Source: a virus
Direction: 5' to 3' (one strand)
Length of the DNA: 62,688 nucleotides
Virus record (IMG/VR): IMGVR_UViG_3300043783_000058
Location: 1-62,688 of that record
A program made the translations under genes and the position numbers. The notes beneath the pieces were generated by a model. That model worked only from the letters and a program-made list of their open reading frames with translations. It did no database searches and was not told the origin of the DNA. This document shows, in pieces, positions 16,969-25,530 of the stretch (within the stretch, counting starts at the first letter, position 1; each line of letters starts with the position of its first letter).

Positions 16969-18561
16969 TCACATTCTCCAGGTGCCGTCGATGATGTTGA
17001 TCAGCTGCCGCTTGCCGTCGGCGTGCAAGATGCAATGGGTGTTCAGCCAGCTCGACGGTCCGCGATTGTACTCCAGTCGCAGGTAAGAGCTAGTGCCCAC
17101 CTGATAGCAGCCTTCCTCTATTCCCGGTGTGTGAGAGTGTCCAATAATAGAGCGCGTACCGATACGACGCAGACCACGAATGGACCCAGGTGCTCCGCTG
17201 GGGCCAACGTCTCCGTGCATCCCCAGTTCCACACCCGCCACAACCAGCGACTCGTCTCCGGATAGTGCCGTGACGTTCGATCCTGCGGATGCCAGCAGCA
17301 TCCCAAACGGGCTAGGATATTCAGTCCCTCCGACGCCCAGCTTGGTTGCCTTGACCATGGCCAGAGCCGTCGCCAAATAGAACTCGGCATTGGTCGGGTC
17401 CTCCTTCCAGTCGGCCTTGACTATCCAGCGCCTCAGCATGTCGTCATGGTTTGAACTAACGACAACGCCATGTCGTGTGCTGGATGTCCTTGCGGATACG
17501 TACTCAATCGCCCGCGCCACTTCCGCCCCAGCCGAGAGGCGACCAGCACGTAGCTTCGCGATGGCGTTAAAAGGGTTGCCTGCATGATGGGGATTGACCG
17601 AGTACGAGTCAAGGAGGTCATGAAAGACAAGACGCTTCGGCTGAAGGGTTTCCACAAGGCCCCCTTCACCAAATGTCCCGCGCTCGACCGCCGGGTCCAC
17701 GAAATCAACATGCGTATCTCCTAGCACGATGGCCTCGGGCGCCGGCGCGGGGCGCGAGCCCTTCGGCCCGTAGCGTTTGGTCAGGTCAGTGAACTCACCT
17801 GTCTCCTTGTCCGCATGGACGTGGCGCAGATGAAAGATCTTGTCTTCGAACTCCACGATCACGGCGCTGAAGCTGTGATGGAATTCGCCCAGCTTCCCTC
17901 GCTTGGTGTCGGTGTAGTTCTTGATCGTTACTGCCCCCGTCGTGGTGAGCAGCTTCGGCAGCTTGGTCTTCGGCACCGGTATGGTACGCAGCTGCAACTT
18001 GGTGTGGCCAAAGATCGCAGACTCCGGACCGGAGATCGACTCGAAGCCCCGCAGCGGTTCGCTGGCCGCGGCCTCGGTCTTGATGTCCGCCATCAGGATC
18101 AGGTTGTCGTTGATCGTGCGGCGTGTGTTCCACAGGTACTTCACGACTGCTGGGTCCCACCACTCGCGGCTCTCCTGGCGCTTCGACCAGACCGACGTGG
18201 GGTTCTTGTACCGCAGCGGGACGACCAGCAGCTCGGCTGAATTCTCCAGCGCGTACGCTTCCAGTGACTGCAGGAAGGCGCTGTGCACCGGGGTGGCATT
18301 CTGTGCCGCGGTGATCACGAGCCGCTTGGTGGTCTTCAGGAAGCGCTGGAAAACCTTCGGCGCCTCCACGACTCCTGCCTGCGTCCGCGGCTGCTGCATG
18401 GGCTCAGTAGTTGAGTAGCAGTACGGGCCGTTCTTCTTACTGCACTCCCACCGCACCGCGCCGCCCTTGGTCGTGTTTCCACGATGCATGGGTCCCCCAC
18501 ACTTAGGGCACGCGGGGACCAGATTTCCTTTGCGATTTTTTATCATCTTACCGGCGTACAT
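16969..18561 (-). CDS. Calcineurin-like metallophosphoesterase with N-terminal zinc ribbon
   Basis: 530 residues from an ATG with GAGG 7 bases upstream. The N-terminus has CPKCG at 18-22 with C40 and C48, a zinc ribbon. The dimetal phosphoesterase motifs are GDTH at 281-284, D315, SNHDD at 370-374, MHGD near 449 and GHSH at 474-477, in canonical order. The family hydrolyses phosphodiesters of nucleic acids, nucleotides or proteins. Size and domain type recall the T5 A1 pre-early protein, which is tied to host DNA degradation and second-step DNA transfer, but I cannot confirm homology. It sits near a Cas4-like nuclease, so attack on host DNA is a reasonable guess. Confidence 0.85.
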   Translation of the reverse strand: MYAGKMIKNRKGNLVPACPKCGGPMHRGNTTKGGAVRWECSKKNGPYCYSTTEPMQQPRTQAGVVEAPKVFQRFLKTTKRLVITAAQNATPVHSAFLQSLEAYALENSAELLVVPLRYKNPTSVWSKRQESREWWDPAVVKYLWNTRRTINDNLILMADIKTEAAASEPLRGFESISGPESAIFGHTKLQLRTIPVPKTKLPKLLTTTGAVTIKNYTDTKRGKLGEFHHSFSAVIVEFEDKIFHLRHVHADKETGEFTDLTKRYGPKGSRPAPAPEAIVLGDTHVDFVDPAVERGTFGEGGLVETLQPKRLVFHDLLDSYSVNPHHAGNPFNAIAKLRAGRLSAGAEVARAIEYVSARTSSTRHGVVVSSNHDDMLRRWIVKADWKEDPTNAEFYLATALAMVKATKLGVGGTEYPSPFGMLLASAGSNVTALSGDESLVVAGVELGMHGDVGPSGAPGSIRGLRRIGTRSIIGHSHTPGIEEGCYQVGTSSYLRLEYNRGPSSWLNTHCILHADGKRQLINIIDGTWRM

Positions 18562-18564
18562 ACA

Positions 18565-19011
18565 TTATCCTCGCTTCATCGTTTGCACGTCGCCGCCCGT
18601 GTTCGGGTCCCAGCGCATGGCTGTTCGAACTGCTTCCTCGGCGGTGGCACCGTGCGCCATCGCCCCCATAGCGTACCCGTGTCCGGTGCCGATAGCATAG
18701 AACTCATCGGTGATCTTGTTTGGGCGGCACCATTTGTCGTACCAGAATAGGCCGTCTTTCGTTAGCACGAGGCAGCAGAAGTCTGCCTCTCCGTCCACGA
18801 GGCGGGCTGGGGGCTTCGGCCTTCGGCCTTTCTTCTTCGCCCCGTACCAGTCCACGAAGATCATCCCCGTGGTGTCGTCACCCGCAGTCGCGATGATGTC
18901 GCCGTCCACCTGGAACAGCTTCTCGGTGCGATAGATACCCGGGTGGTACCCCTCATCGGTGCCACGCGTGTCCGCGGCGATCACGCCGTCTCGGTACGCA
19001 ATGGTGGTCAC
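18565..19011 (-). CDS. HslV/proteasome-like Ntn hydrolase
   Basis: 148 residues from a GTG start that overlaps the upstream stop (GTGA). After Met removal the N-terminus is TTIAYRDG, exposing Thr as in HslV and proteasome beta subunits. D13 (AADTR) and K30 (TEKLF), counted from that Thr, fit the family's D17 and K33 with a shorter loop, and the following DGDIIATAGD strand matches the HslV core. The C-terminal helix (ATAEEAVRTA) is also typical. I see no HslU/ClpY ATPase in the genome except the MoxR protein at 26447-27541. Inference: a self-compartmentalising peptidase or an Ntn amidase. The fold is likely, the substrate unknown. Confidence 0.75.
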   Translation of the reverse strand: MTTIAYRDGVIAADTRGTDEGYHPGIYRTEKLFQVDGDIIATAGDDTTGMIFVDWYGAKKKGRRPKPPARLVDGEADFCCLVLTKDGLFWYDKWCRPNKITDEFYAIGTGHGYAMGAMAHGATAEEAVRTAMRWDPNTGGDVQTMKRG

Positions 19012-19184
19012 GCTATACACCGCGTGCAGCGCAGACGTTTGTCGCGTACTTGCGGGCCGTGCTTCCAGCCAAGCCACATCGGTCGCCCGCACCATGTTAG
19101 GTTGCCCTCGGTGATAGTGTTGGCGCGGTGAAAAATCTTACCGCGCGGCGCGGCGACGGAGTAGAAACGGCGGACTTTGCTCAT
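19008..19184 (-). CDS. Small Cys-containing hypothetical protein
   Basis: 58 residues. The ATG overlaps the nuclease stop and the stop overlaps the next GTG (both 4-base overlaps), so translation is coupled on both sides. It is basic and Trp-rich, with LTWCGRPMW in the centre and CTRC near the C-terminus, which could bind one metal. No family recognised. Confidence 0.7.
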   Translation of the reverse strand: MSKVRRFYSVAAPRGKIFHRANTITEGNLTWCGRPMWLGWKHGPQVRDKRLRCTRCIA

Positions 19185-19843
19185 TTGCGTGGTTTCCAAA
19201 ATTGGCAATCGGTTACGACACAGCCCTTGCAGAAGTAGTTTTCGCGCGGCGGGAAGTCCTGCTTCTCATGAGCCGCCTGATAGTTTGCCACTCGCTTAAG
19301 GATAGGTCCCCACACGGCAGACACATCGGCCCGCTTAATCCTGTCACCTGCTTGAACCTTCCGCGCTTTCGTCCAGTAGTACGCCGGCGTGACAACGTCG
19401 ATCTCCGGTGCGAGGTGCAACAGCACCGCCGCGTTGAGGTTCAGCTGCGTGAAGTCATCATGCGGCCGACCGGTCTTCCAGTCCCACACGACGCCGTAGC
19501 TGCCGTTGTACTGGGTGAGGTCGGACTTTACTCTAAGCCACGCGTCTTTGGAATACCATTCAACAGGCTGCCAGTTCACATCCAAACATATCTGTTGCTC
19601 GACGAGCTTCTGGCCCGCCGACTTCTCAATCATGGCCAGGGCGCCTTCATGGACGCGCAGGTGGATCGGCAGCGTTACCCGGTCGCGGAGCCGCAGCTCG
19701 AACGCCTTGTGGGTGGTCTTCCCCTCGATCATGGCATCCGACTCGGGCTCCTTGAGGTCCTTCTTGACGTTCAGGTGCCAGAATTTCCGCGGGCACGTCT
19801 CGAAGCCGTCCAGGCGGCTGTAGCTCCAGGCGACAGGCTTCAT
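19181..19843 (-). CDS. PD-(D/E)XK nuclease with Cas4-like Cys pattern
   Basis: 220 residues from an ATG with GGAG 6 bases upstream. The N-terminus (SYSRLDGFETCPRKFW) is the Cas4/AddB/RecB-nuclease signature. GKTTHKAFE supplies the motif-I His/Glu region, and VVWDWKTG (about 130-137) gives the D...(E/D)xK metal site. A C-terminal C-x2-C-x4-C plus the early Cys could coordinate a 4Fe-4S cluster as in Cas4. It would degrade or resect DNA ends. It is encoded between replication genes and the metallophosphoesterase; roles in recombination, host DNA degradation or end processing are all possible. Confidence 0.85.
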   Translation of the reverse strand: MKPVAWSYSRLDGFETCPRKFWHLNVKKDLKEPESDAMIEGKTTHKAFELRLRDRVTLPIHLRVHEGALAMIEKSAGQKLVEQQICLDVNWQPVEWYSKDAWLRVKSDLTQYNGSYGVVWDWKTGRPHDDFTQLNLNAAVLLHLAPEIDVVTPAYYWTKARKVQAGDRIKRADVSAVWGPILKRVANYQAAHEKQDFPPRENYFCKGCVVTDCQFWKPRK

Positions 19844-20283
19844 ATCATCTCCATCAAGGAGAGTTGCGCCCGGATATTTTCCAACTCCTCGCCGCTCAGG
19901 CTGCGAGGCTCGTAGGCGTAGAGGCGCACGGGGAAGTTGTTGTCGTTCTTCCAGCTCTGCCGCGGCGACTTGCGCCAGCCCTTGGGCAGCTTCAGGTCGC
20001 CCCACAGCTTCATGTTGAGCCGCGCCTTCACCTGGATGTCCACGATGATGCGCAGTTCGACCCGTTTGCCGTTCTTGTATGGCATCCGCTGCATTCGCGG
20101 CAGCTCACGCTTGGTCCCCTGCGGGACGATGATCCCTCCGCGGACGTGGTACCCGTTCGGCACATCGACATACTCCCAGTCGATCTTGCGCACCACCTCG
20201 GCTGGCTTCGGCGCGCACGTCATCACGCTCTGGAACGGCACGGGCGCTGCGGGCTGCAGCACCAGCTTGTAAGGGTTTTTCAA
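19840..20283 (-). CDS. Hypothetical basic protein
   Basis: 147 residues from a TTG start with GGAAG 6 bases upstream. A beta-rich N-terminal half is followed by a basic, Trp-containing helical half (KLPKGWRKSPRQSWK). The stop overlaps the nuclease start. No family recognised; nucleic-acid binding is conceivable from charge alone. Confidence 0.75.
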   Translation of the reverse strand: MKNPYKLVLQPAAPVPFQSVMTCAPKPAEVVRKIDWEYVDVPNGYHVRGGIIVPQGTKRELPRMQRMPYKNGKRVELRIIVDIQVKARLNMKLWGDLKLPKGWRKSPRQSWKNDNNFPVRLYAYEPRSLSGEELENIRAQLSLMEMI

Positions 20284-20585
20284 GCAATCTTCCTTTTGTA
20301 TGCAAACGCAACTGCCTGCCTGCGCCTGCTGCCACCCTCGTTCGAGCGGCGTTCGAACTCTGTCAGAATCAAGTCCGCCTTGATGTTCAGCACATCGCAG
20401 ATCCACTGCAGCGAGCCGATGTAGTCAGCTCGCTCGCGCAACCAGATGCGGGCTCGGCGGCGTTCCACTTTACCCTCGCTGGTTGTTGGGTCAATCGTCG
20501 CATCGTCAATGGCCTGCCGCAGCACCGCCATCCACAGATGGCCGTATGCGTCGAGTACCGGCGACAGGTCAAAGTGATTCAGCAT
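20280..20585 (-). CDS. Hypothetical helical protein
   Basis: 101 residues from an ATG; the ribosome site is weak and the start lies 6 bases inside the upstream gene, suggesting coupling. It is Arg/Ala-rich and predicted largely helical (ERRRARIWLRERAD). Function unknown. Confidence 0.7.
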   Translation of the reverse strand: MLNHFDLSPVLDAYGHLWMAVLRQAIDDATIDPTTSEGKVERRRARIWLRERADYIGSLQWICDVLNIKADLILTEFERRSNEGGSRRRQAVAFAYKRKIA

Positions 20586-20803
20586 TGCCGCAGGTGGCCG
20601 CCTGGTGCGTCGTAGATGCCATTGGGGCAGACTGGCGCGTCGAGGTCCGGAGCCAGTGCCTGCTGGTCCCAGCGCTGCGAGCCAAACCTCCAGCCGTCCG
20701 GCTGCGCCGGCTGCGGCGCGACGTGGAACGCGAGGCCCGCGCACACGGTCATAAAGATACCGATGAAGACTCCGATAAGGAATGCTCGCTGCGCTTGTGT
20801 CAC
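20579..20803 (-). CDS. Small single-span membrane or signal-anchored protein
   Basis: 74 residues from a GTG start that overlaps the DNA polymerase stop (GTGA) with GGAG 8 bases upstream. A membrane helix spans about 7-24 (FLIGVFIGIFMTVCAGL), and the rest is Pro/Gln/Trp-rich with two Cys in the last 20 residues. It is probably anchored in the inner membrane with a periplasmic tail. No family recognised. Confidence 0.7.
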   Translation of the reverse strand: MTQAQRAFLIGVFIGIFMTVCAGLAFHVAPQPAQPDGWRFGSQRWDQQALAPDLDAPVCPNGIYDAPGGHLRQC

Positions 20804-22665
20804 TTTGCGTCTCCGTATGTGGGACCGTGTTTTACTTCTACGGCGATGGGGAGGTCGGGTAGGAAGTCTACCTGTCTCGTCATGACCGCGGCAACTACTG
20901 CTTTCACTCGCTCGACGATGGCCGTCGGGACCACCCAAACCAGCTCGTCGTGCACCTGGAGCGCCGTTGGCAGCCCCGCTCGGGCCAGCGTGAGCTCTGC
21001 GCGCGAGGCGATGATGCGGGCTATGGCCTGCGCGATATTCTCCAGAAACATTCCGCCCCAAATATTTCTGTCGGCGTTCTTGATGAACCGACTGTCGAAC
21101 GTCAGCGTCCGCCCCGTTGCTTTAAGGTTGGGGTAGATGACTGGCATCCCGTTGGGGAGGATGATCCTTTCGTGCGCGAACGAGATACCACCCCACGGGG
21201 ACGGCCAGATACTTCCTCGGTTGAGCATGTGGCAGCGGGCTGCGTGTTCAAGCGCGCCCCAGAGCTGCGGGATTTTCGGGTACGTGTTCCGGTAGAGCTG
21301 GACGATGTCGACGGCTTGTCGTTGGGTGAGGAAAATATCTTCGTTTGCAACTCGGAGTGCGAACTTAGCGCCCCCCATGCCATATCCCAGCCCAAGAATA
21401 CAGGTCTTGCCAACAAAGCGTTCTTGGGACTTTTTGTCGGTGACTGGCCGCTGGTAGATCTTGGAAGCGAATTCCGCATATATGTCGCGCCCTGCAGCGA
21501 ACCCGTCACGAAGTAGTGTTTCCCCAGCCAACGTGGCAACGATGCGAGCTTCGATGTTGGAGAAGTCGGCGGCGACAACTGAGTACCCGGTGGGAGCCTG
21601 GACAGCATAGCGGAGATGACCCTTTCGAAGTCCTCCGCCTTTATCGAACTCGACTCGTGGAAGGTTTTGGAGGTTGATCTCGTCGTCGCCCGAAAGACGG
21701 CCTGGGTGGGCTCCGTAGTACACCAGTGGCACGGGCAGCTCACCGCCCTTGAGATCACTGAGGGTGATGAGGCGCTTGACCCGGCCTTCTTCGAGGGTGC
21801 TGGATAGAGCGAGCTTAGCCTGGACAAGCTGCCGGACCCGTACATCGTCATGAGTAAGGAGTTCTTTGAACGCGAGATCGTCTTTGGCGAAGGCATAGGT
21901 TGCGGTGCCCTTTTTGTTGAGCTTCTTCGGCGCCTCAACGCCGTGGTTGCTCAACAGCTTTGCGAATTTCGGTCTGGATCGGATGTCGGTGATGGTGCAC
22001 TTGAAGTCGCGCTCCAACTGGCCGACCAGATGCTCTTTCTTGACTTCTATGTCAAGAAGCCGGTTTACCAGCGCCTTGCGGTTCAGCCTGAGCCTCGGAC
22101 GGACGAACTTCTTGATGGTTAAATCAAGAATCTCCTGCTCCTCCCACGGGAGGATGGTCTTCAGGTGATCGGCGATGCGCCGGCACAGCGTGCTGTCGCC
22201 GATGCAGTAAGCCCCGTACGCGGCCAGCTGCTCGGGTGAAAAATCCTCGCGGCGCAGCCCCCTGGCTTTGACCGCCTCGTCGCCCTTCACGCCCACCTTG
22301 AGGTGCCGCGCGACGGCGTCGAGAGATGCGCTCTTGGTGTACGGCACCAGGTGCGGACGCGCGCCGACCATTGTGCAGAGATACATCGCGGGTTGGATCT
22401 GCAGGCGCCACTCCAACACCGCAGCTTCCAGTCGCGCGTTGTGGGCCACTACCCGGACGGCCGACCAATCTGGGACGAGCCGGAGTAACTCGCTGCGGAC
22501 GTGGTTGGCGTCCCCAGTGATCCAGTGGTCAGCGCCGTCCGGGGTGGTAAGTCCACACCCAATGATCTCGAACCTCGGATCTAACACATACTCGCTCGTC
22601 GTGAGACGGTCGAGGCTGTATTGCTGGTCGTAGTACAGCTCGAAGTCGAGAGGGATGTCGATCAA
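20800..22665 (-). CDS. Family A DNA polymerase with 3'-5' exonuclease domain
   Basis: 621 residues, the replicative polymerase. The proofreading domain is at about 1-180: DFE at 7-9, AHNARLE at 74-80, YGAYCIGD at 150-157. The polymerase core has motif A AADFSNIEAR at 365-374 (catalytic D367), a motif B helix with R416, K420, Y428 and G429, and motif C VHDEL at 571-575. The residue four after K420, equivalent to E. coli Phe762, is Leu. There is no 5'-3' exonuclease domain. It starts at a TTG overlapping the upstream stop (TAATTG), and an in-frame ATG comes only after the first exonuclease motif. It partners with the primase-helicase at 7420-9831. Confidence 0.95.
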   Translation of the reverse strand: MIDIPLDFELYYDQQYSLDRLTTSEYVLDPRFEIIGCGLTTPDGADHWITGDANHVRSELLRLVPDWSAVRVVAHNARLEAAVLEWRLQIQPAMYLCTMVGARPHLVPYTKSASLDAVARHLKVGVKGDEAVKARGLRREDFSPEQLAAYGAYCIGDSTLCRRIADHLKTILPWEEQEILDLTIKKFVRPRLRLNRKALVNRLLDIEVKKEHLVGQLERDFKCTITDIRSRPKFAKLLSNHGVEAPKKLNKKGTATYAFAKDDLAFKELLTHDDVRVRQLVQAKLALSSTLEEGRVKRLITLSDLKGGELPVPLVYYGAHPGRLSGDDEINLQNLPRVEFDKGGGLRKGHLRYAVQAPTGYSVVAADFSNIEARIVATLAGETLLRDGFAAGRDIYAEFASKIYQRPVTDKKSQERFVGKTCILGLGYGMGGAKFALRVANEDIFLTQRQAVDIVQLYRNTYPKIPQLWGALEHAARCHMLNRGSIWPSPWGGISFAHERIILPNGMPVIYPNLKATGRTLTFDSRFIKNADRNIWGGMFLENIAQAIARIIASRAELTLARAGLPTALQVHDELVWVVPTAIVERVKAVVAAVMTRQVDFLPDLPIAVEVKHGPTYGDAK

Positions 22666-23472
22666 TTAGTCGTTCGATCCGTTGTCGATGTCAGCACCTG
22701 ACTCTTTGGTGCCGAACTGAGCCCAGCTGAACTCCGAGTTGGAAGCGGAGACCTTGCCGAGCCCGGATACTAGATGGCCTTTCGCCAGCGCGTCAAGCAA
22801 TCGTTGCACCCTCGACTTGTCATACTCAGCCCACCCGTTGGGAAACGGGCTGCGGCGCTCCTGTTCGTTCAGCGCTGCCTGTTGTCTCGGCGTACAGTAT
22901 TGGACGATCTCCGGCACCATGCGCCTGACCTGTCCGACCGTGGCGGCCATCTCCAGGATATTTTTGATGGTCTCCTGCGCCTCCAGATGGGCAACGGAGG
23001 TCTGCCCGGCGGCGACGGCCCACTCAAAGAACTCCTTGGTCTTCTCCCCTCCAATCGCGTGCCGGATCTGGTCGGTGGTGATCCACCGGCGCTCATCCGG
23101 GCCGAACTTGTGCAGCGGCATGTGATGGGGTCCCTCCTGCCATGACGGCAGGTCCATAAACTCACCCTCGTCCCGCTCCTGCGGGTTGAGGTAGAACCTC
23201 ACACCCAGCTGGCCGCCGTGGAGCTGCAGATCAGGCACGACGAAGATCACCATGTGCTCGGTCGCTGAATGGCGGTAGTCCAGGTACTTGTACGCCGTCA
23301 GCAGCTCGTGCGCCTGCTTGATCTCATCCGGGAGGTCCCGGTGCCAGATCGACCGCATCTCGTCCGCGGTGAGCGGACAGCGGAGGAACTTGACCGTCTC
23401 ATTCAGCACGCTGTGCAGACGTGCCGTGAGTTCGGAGGTGGTTTGATAGTCAACTCGGTTTCTTATCGCCAT
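22666..23472 (-). CDS. Hypothetical protein upstream of DNA polymerase
   Basis: 268 residues from an ATG with AGGAGA 6 bases upstream. The N-terminal ~110 residues are alpha/beta with a strand-rich part (HMVIFVVPDLQLHGGQLGVRFYL), the middle is helical, and the C-terminal 30 residues are polar and acidic. The stop overlaps the polymerase TTG. I recognise no domain. Tight coupling to the polymerase suggests a replication-linked role. Confidence 0.8.
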   Translation of the reverse strand: MAIRNRVDYQTTSELTARLHSVLNETVKFLRCPLTADEMRSIWHRDLPDEIKQAHELLTAYKYLDYRHSATEHMVIFVVPDLQLHGGQLGVRFYLNPQERDEGEFMDLPSWQEGPHHMPLHKFGPDERRWITTDQIRHAIGGEKTKEFFEWAVAAGQTSVAHLEAQETIKNILEMAATVGQVRRMVPEIVQYCTPRQQAALNEQERRSPFPNGWAEYDKSRVQRLLDALAKGHLVSGLGKVSASNSEFSWAQFGTKESGADIDNGSND

Positions 23473-23773
23473 GCTTCTCCTTTCGCAGTTTGTCGATTTG
23501 TTCGTACGCCCCCGGCTGCGGGTTGGGGTTGCTAAGCCCAACCAGAGCCGGGTTCTTCTCCAACGCCTTCGCGTAGAGCTTCTCCATGCACTCCTTGAGG
23601 TCCGCGTTGTAGTCCACGGCCATCACTTCCACGGCTGCGTCTGCCAACGCGGTCATGGACATGATGTGGCGGTGCATCCACTCGCGCCGCTTCTGCGCGA
23701 ATTTTCGCTTCGCCATCAGGTGTGAGGCGACGCCCCCCACGATTGCGATGATTCCAACTTGCAATGGGTCCAT
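23450..23773 (-). CDS. Small membrane-anchored helical protein
   Basis: 107 residues from an ATG with GAGAGG upstream. A short N-terminal hydrophobic helix (about 6-20) is followed by a basic stretch and a long amphipathic helix (TALADAAVEVMAV); the C-terminus is Lys-rich. It overlaps the next gene by 23 bases. Function unknown. Confidence 0.7.
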   Translation of the reverse strand: MDPLQVGIIAIVGGVASHLMAKRKFAQKRREWMHRHIMSMTALADAAVEVMAVDYNADLKECMEKLYAKALEKNPALVGLSNPNPQPGAYEQIDKLRKEKHGDKKPS

Positions 23774-24085
23774 CTACACCCTCTCAGGTTGAGTCAACAC
23801 GAATGTGATGTGGCCGTACTCGCGTTTGCCAGATGGCCACGTGCGCACGGCTATGTCACGCGATTTCTTGAACCAGCGCCGCGGCTTAGCAACCGGCAAC
23901 CACTTGGGCCACTCCGGTCGCGGCCCCCAGACTTGCTCGTTGCGGCCGATGACATCCAGCGCGCCGAACCCGTGGAAGCAGAACGCATCTCCGCAGTCGC
24001 CGCAACTGATGTTCACGGAACCGCCGCCTTCGGGGCCACTCCGGAACCTCTCTCCGTCGCATGTCGGACATTTGATGTTAGCCAT
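23774..24085 (-). CDS. Zinc-ribbon hypothetical protein
   Basis: 103 residues. CPTC at 6-9 and CGDCGDAFC about 27 residues later make a likely zinc ribbon; the C-terminal part is basic and Trp-rich (PEWPKWLPV, RRWFKKS). The ATG lies 8 bases before the stop of the VWA gene. A nucleic-acid-binding accessory role is possible but unproven. Confidence 0.75.
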   Translation of the reverse strand: MANIKCPTCDGERFRSGPEGGGSVNISCGDCGDAFCFHGFGALDVIGRNEQVWGPRPEWPKWLPVAKPRRWFKKSRDIAVRTWPSGKREYGHITFVLTQPERV

Positions 24086-25268
24086 CCTTCTCTCCCAGCG
24101 GCACATGCACGGTCGTGCCCCACGGCGCCTGGATGCCCGGTGTCGTGATGGCCCAGACGGTCGGGATGCCCCGATCCTCGCCGAACCCGGTGTACCCATC
24201 GGTGAACACCACCACGCTCTCAGCCGGGATGTGCCGGTCGTCGATGATGTCGAACACCTTGGTCATATCGGTGCCACCACCACCTCCGGCCTTCTGTCCC
24301 AGCTCCTTGAGCATGTTCACGTCGTCGATCTCGATCACGTCCCCGTGCAGGCCATCGTCCACGTACATGACGTGGATCATCTTGGGCTGGATCTCCTCCA
24401 GTATTCCCCCAAGCTCGCCGAGGAAGGTCTTCAGCTCCTCCTCTCCGATGGACCCCGACGTGTCGATCTCCACCGCGACCTCCGGTCCCTGCAGGCCAGA
24501 CCTACCGGGCATATACACGTGAGGAGCGACCGCCAGCTTGCGCCGGTTGGGTCGTGCCCAGGTGTACACGTCCTTGCCGCGTGTGTTGTTCATGACCGCT
24601 CGGCGCAAGTGCTCGCGCCAGTCGATCTTGGGCTTGCAGAACTCGTCGATGAATCGGTCGAGTCCTCCGCAACCCTTGCCCTGCATCTTGGCCAGCTCCT
24701 TCGCCTTCTGCAGTGCCGCTTGGGTCTCCGGCACGTTGGGAAGGTCGTTCGGGTCTGGTTCCTCGTGCTGATCCGGACCATCGGGCTTCTCGTCCTCGTC
24801 CTCCGGCAGCTTCAGATACACCTCGTCAACGATGTCGTCCGCAGTCACCTGCGAATTCTGCAGCGAGCCCAGCGGCAGCTTGAAGCCTTGGCCGGTCAGG
24901 TGCGCGTTGATGATGTAATCAGCCGCGTGGTTGAACTTCTTGTGCGAGAACTTCTCAAGGTCCGGGCCTACGCCCAGCTGGATATATCCCTGCGCACGCG
25001 CCATGTGCTGGAAAATGATGTGGTCGATCTCGTGGCACAGCATCCCGATTCGCTCGTCGATGGTGTACTTGGCGAAGTTCTCCGGATTGATCCAGATGTG
25101 CTTGCCATCGGTCGCAGCCAGGTTCAGCTGCGAGCCCGACGGCAAAGCCTTCGTCTCCACGACCTCAGTCAGATCCAGCAACAGTGACGCGAAGAAAGGG
25201 TGTCTAACCAGCAGCGCGCTTATCGCCTCCGTCAGAGCCGGGTGGCGTTTCCCGCTTTGCTGCGTCAT
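24078..25268 (-). CDS. VWA-domain protein with N-terminal putative metallopeptidase
   Basis: 396 residues from an ATG with AGGAGA upstream. The N-terminal domain contains LCHEIDHIIFQH with HExxH at 79-83, the metallopeptidase-like domain that precedes VWA-like (DUF2201-type) domains. An acidic linker (about 150-180) follows. The C-terminal VWA-like domain has the MIDAS motif DTSGS at 269-273, a GGGGTDM loop near 330 and VVVFTDG. Such proteins partner MoxR-class AAA+ ATPases, and one is encoded 1.2 kb upstream in the same operon. Inference: a chaperone or metal-dependent remodelling complex acting on a phage or host protein. Confidence 0.85.
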   Translation of the reverse strand: MTQQSGKRHPALTEAISALLVRHPFFASLLLDLTEVVETKALPSGSQLNLAATDGKHIWINPENFAKYTIDERIGMLCHEIDHIIFQHMARAQGYIQLGVGPDLEKFSHKKFNHAADYIINAHLTGQGFKLPLGSLQNSQVTADDIVDEVYLKLPEDEDEKPDGPDQHEEPDPNDLPNVPETQAALQKAKELAKMQGKGCGGLDRFIDEFCKPKIDWREHLRRAVMNNTRGKDVYTWARPNRRKLAVAPHVYMPGRSGLQGPEVAVEIDTSGSIGEEELKTFLGELGGILEEIQPKMIHVMYVDDGLHGDVIEIDDVNMLKELGQKAGGGGGTDMTKVFDIIDDRHIPAESVVVFTDGYTGFGEDRGIPTVWAITTPGIQAPWGTTVHVPLGEKDG

Positions 25269-25530
25269 ATCGGCTTACTCTCCTCGCGATGATGTTGCCT
25301 TCGTTCACCAGCATGATCCGGCGGTCTGGAAAGACGCACCACCGGTACATGCGCCCCTGCGGGTCTTTGCCTGCCCCTGATTCGAGCGGGCAGACTATGA
25401 CACCGCGAACGCTGTACTCATGCTGTTGGTCGCGCACGCTCGGGCCGAACGATCCGGCCATTACGCACACGTCCTCGGGGATGGACGACACACGCCACGC
25501 TCCCCTGTGGTGCTGCAGGGGGAGCTTCAT
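25204..25530 (-). CDS. Hypothetical protein inside the MoxR-VWA module
   Basis: 108 residues. The ATG overlaps the upstream stop (ATGA) with GGGAG 5 bases before it. It is beta-rich (YSVRGVIVC, MYRWCVFPDRRIMLV) with a basic C-terminus, and overlaps the VWA gene by 65 bases. No recognised family. Its place between two module members suggests it is an accessory of that module. Confidence 0.75.
   Translation of the reverse strand: MKLPLQHHRGAWRVSSIPEDVCVMAGSFGPSVRDQQHEYSVRGVIVCPLESGAGKDPQGRMYRWCVFPDRRIMLVNEGNIIARRVSRYDAAKRETPPGSDGGDKRAAG

Noticed and set aside
14499-22665. A full 2-aminoadenine (Z-genome) pathway
   Set aside because: Only a MazZ-like protein and a family A polymerase are visible; no PurZ-like or HD-domain DatZ-like gene was recognised.
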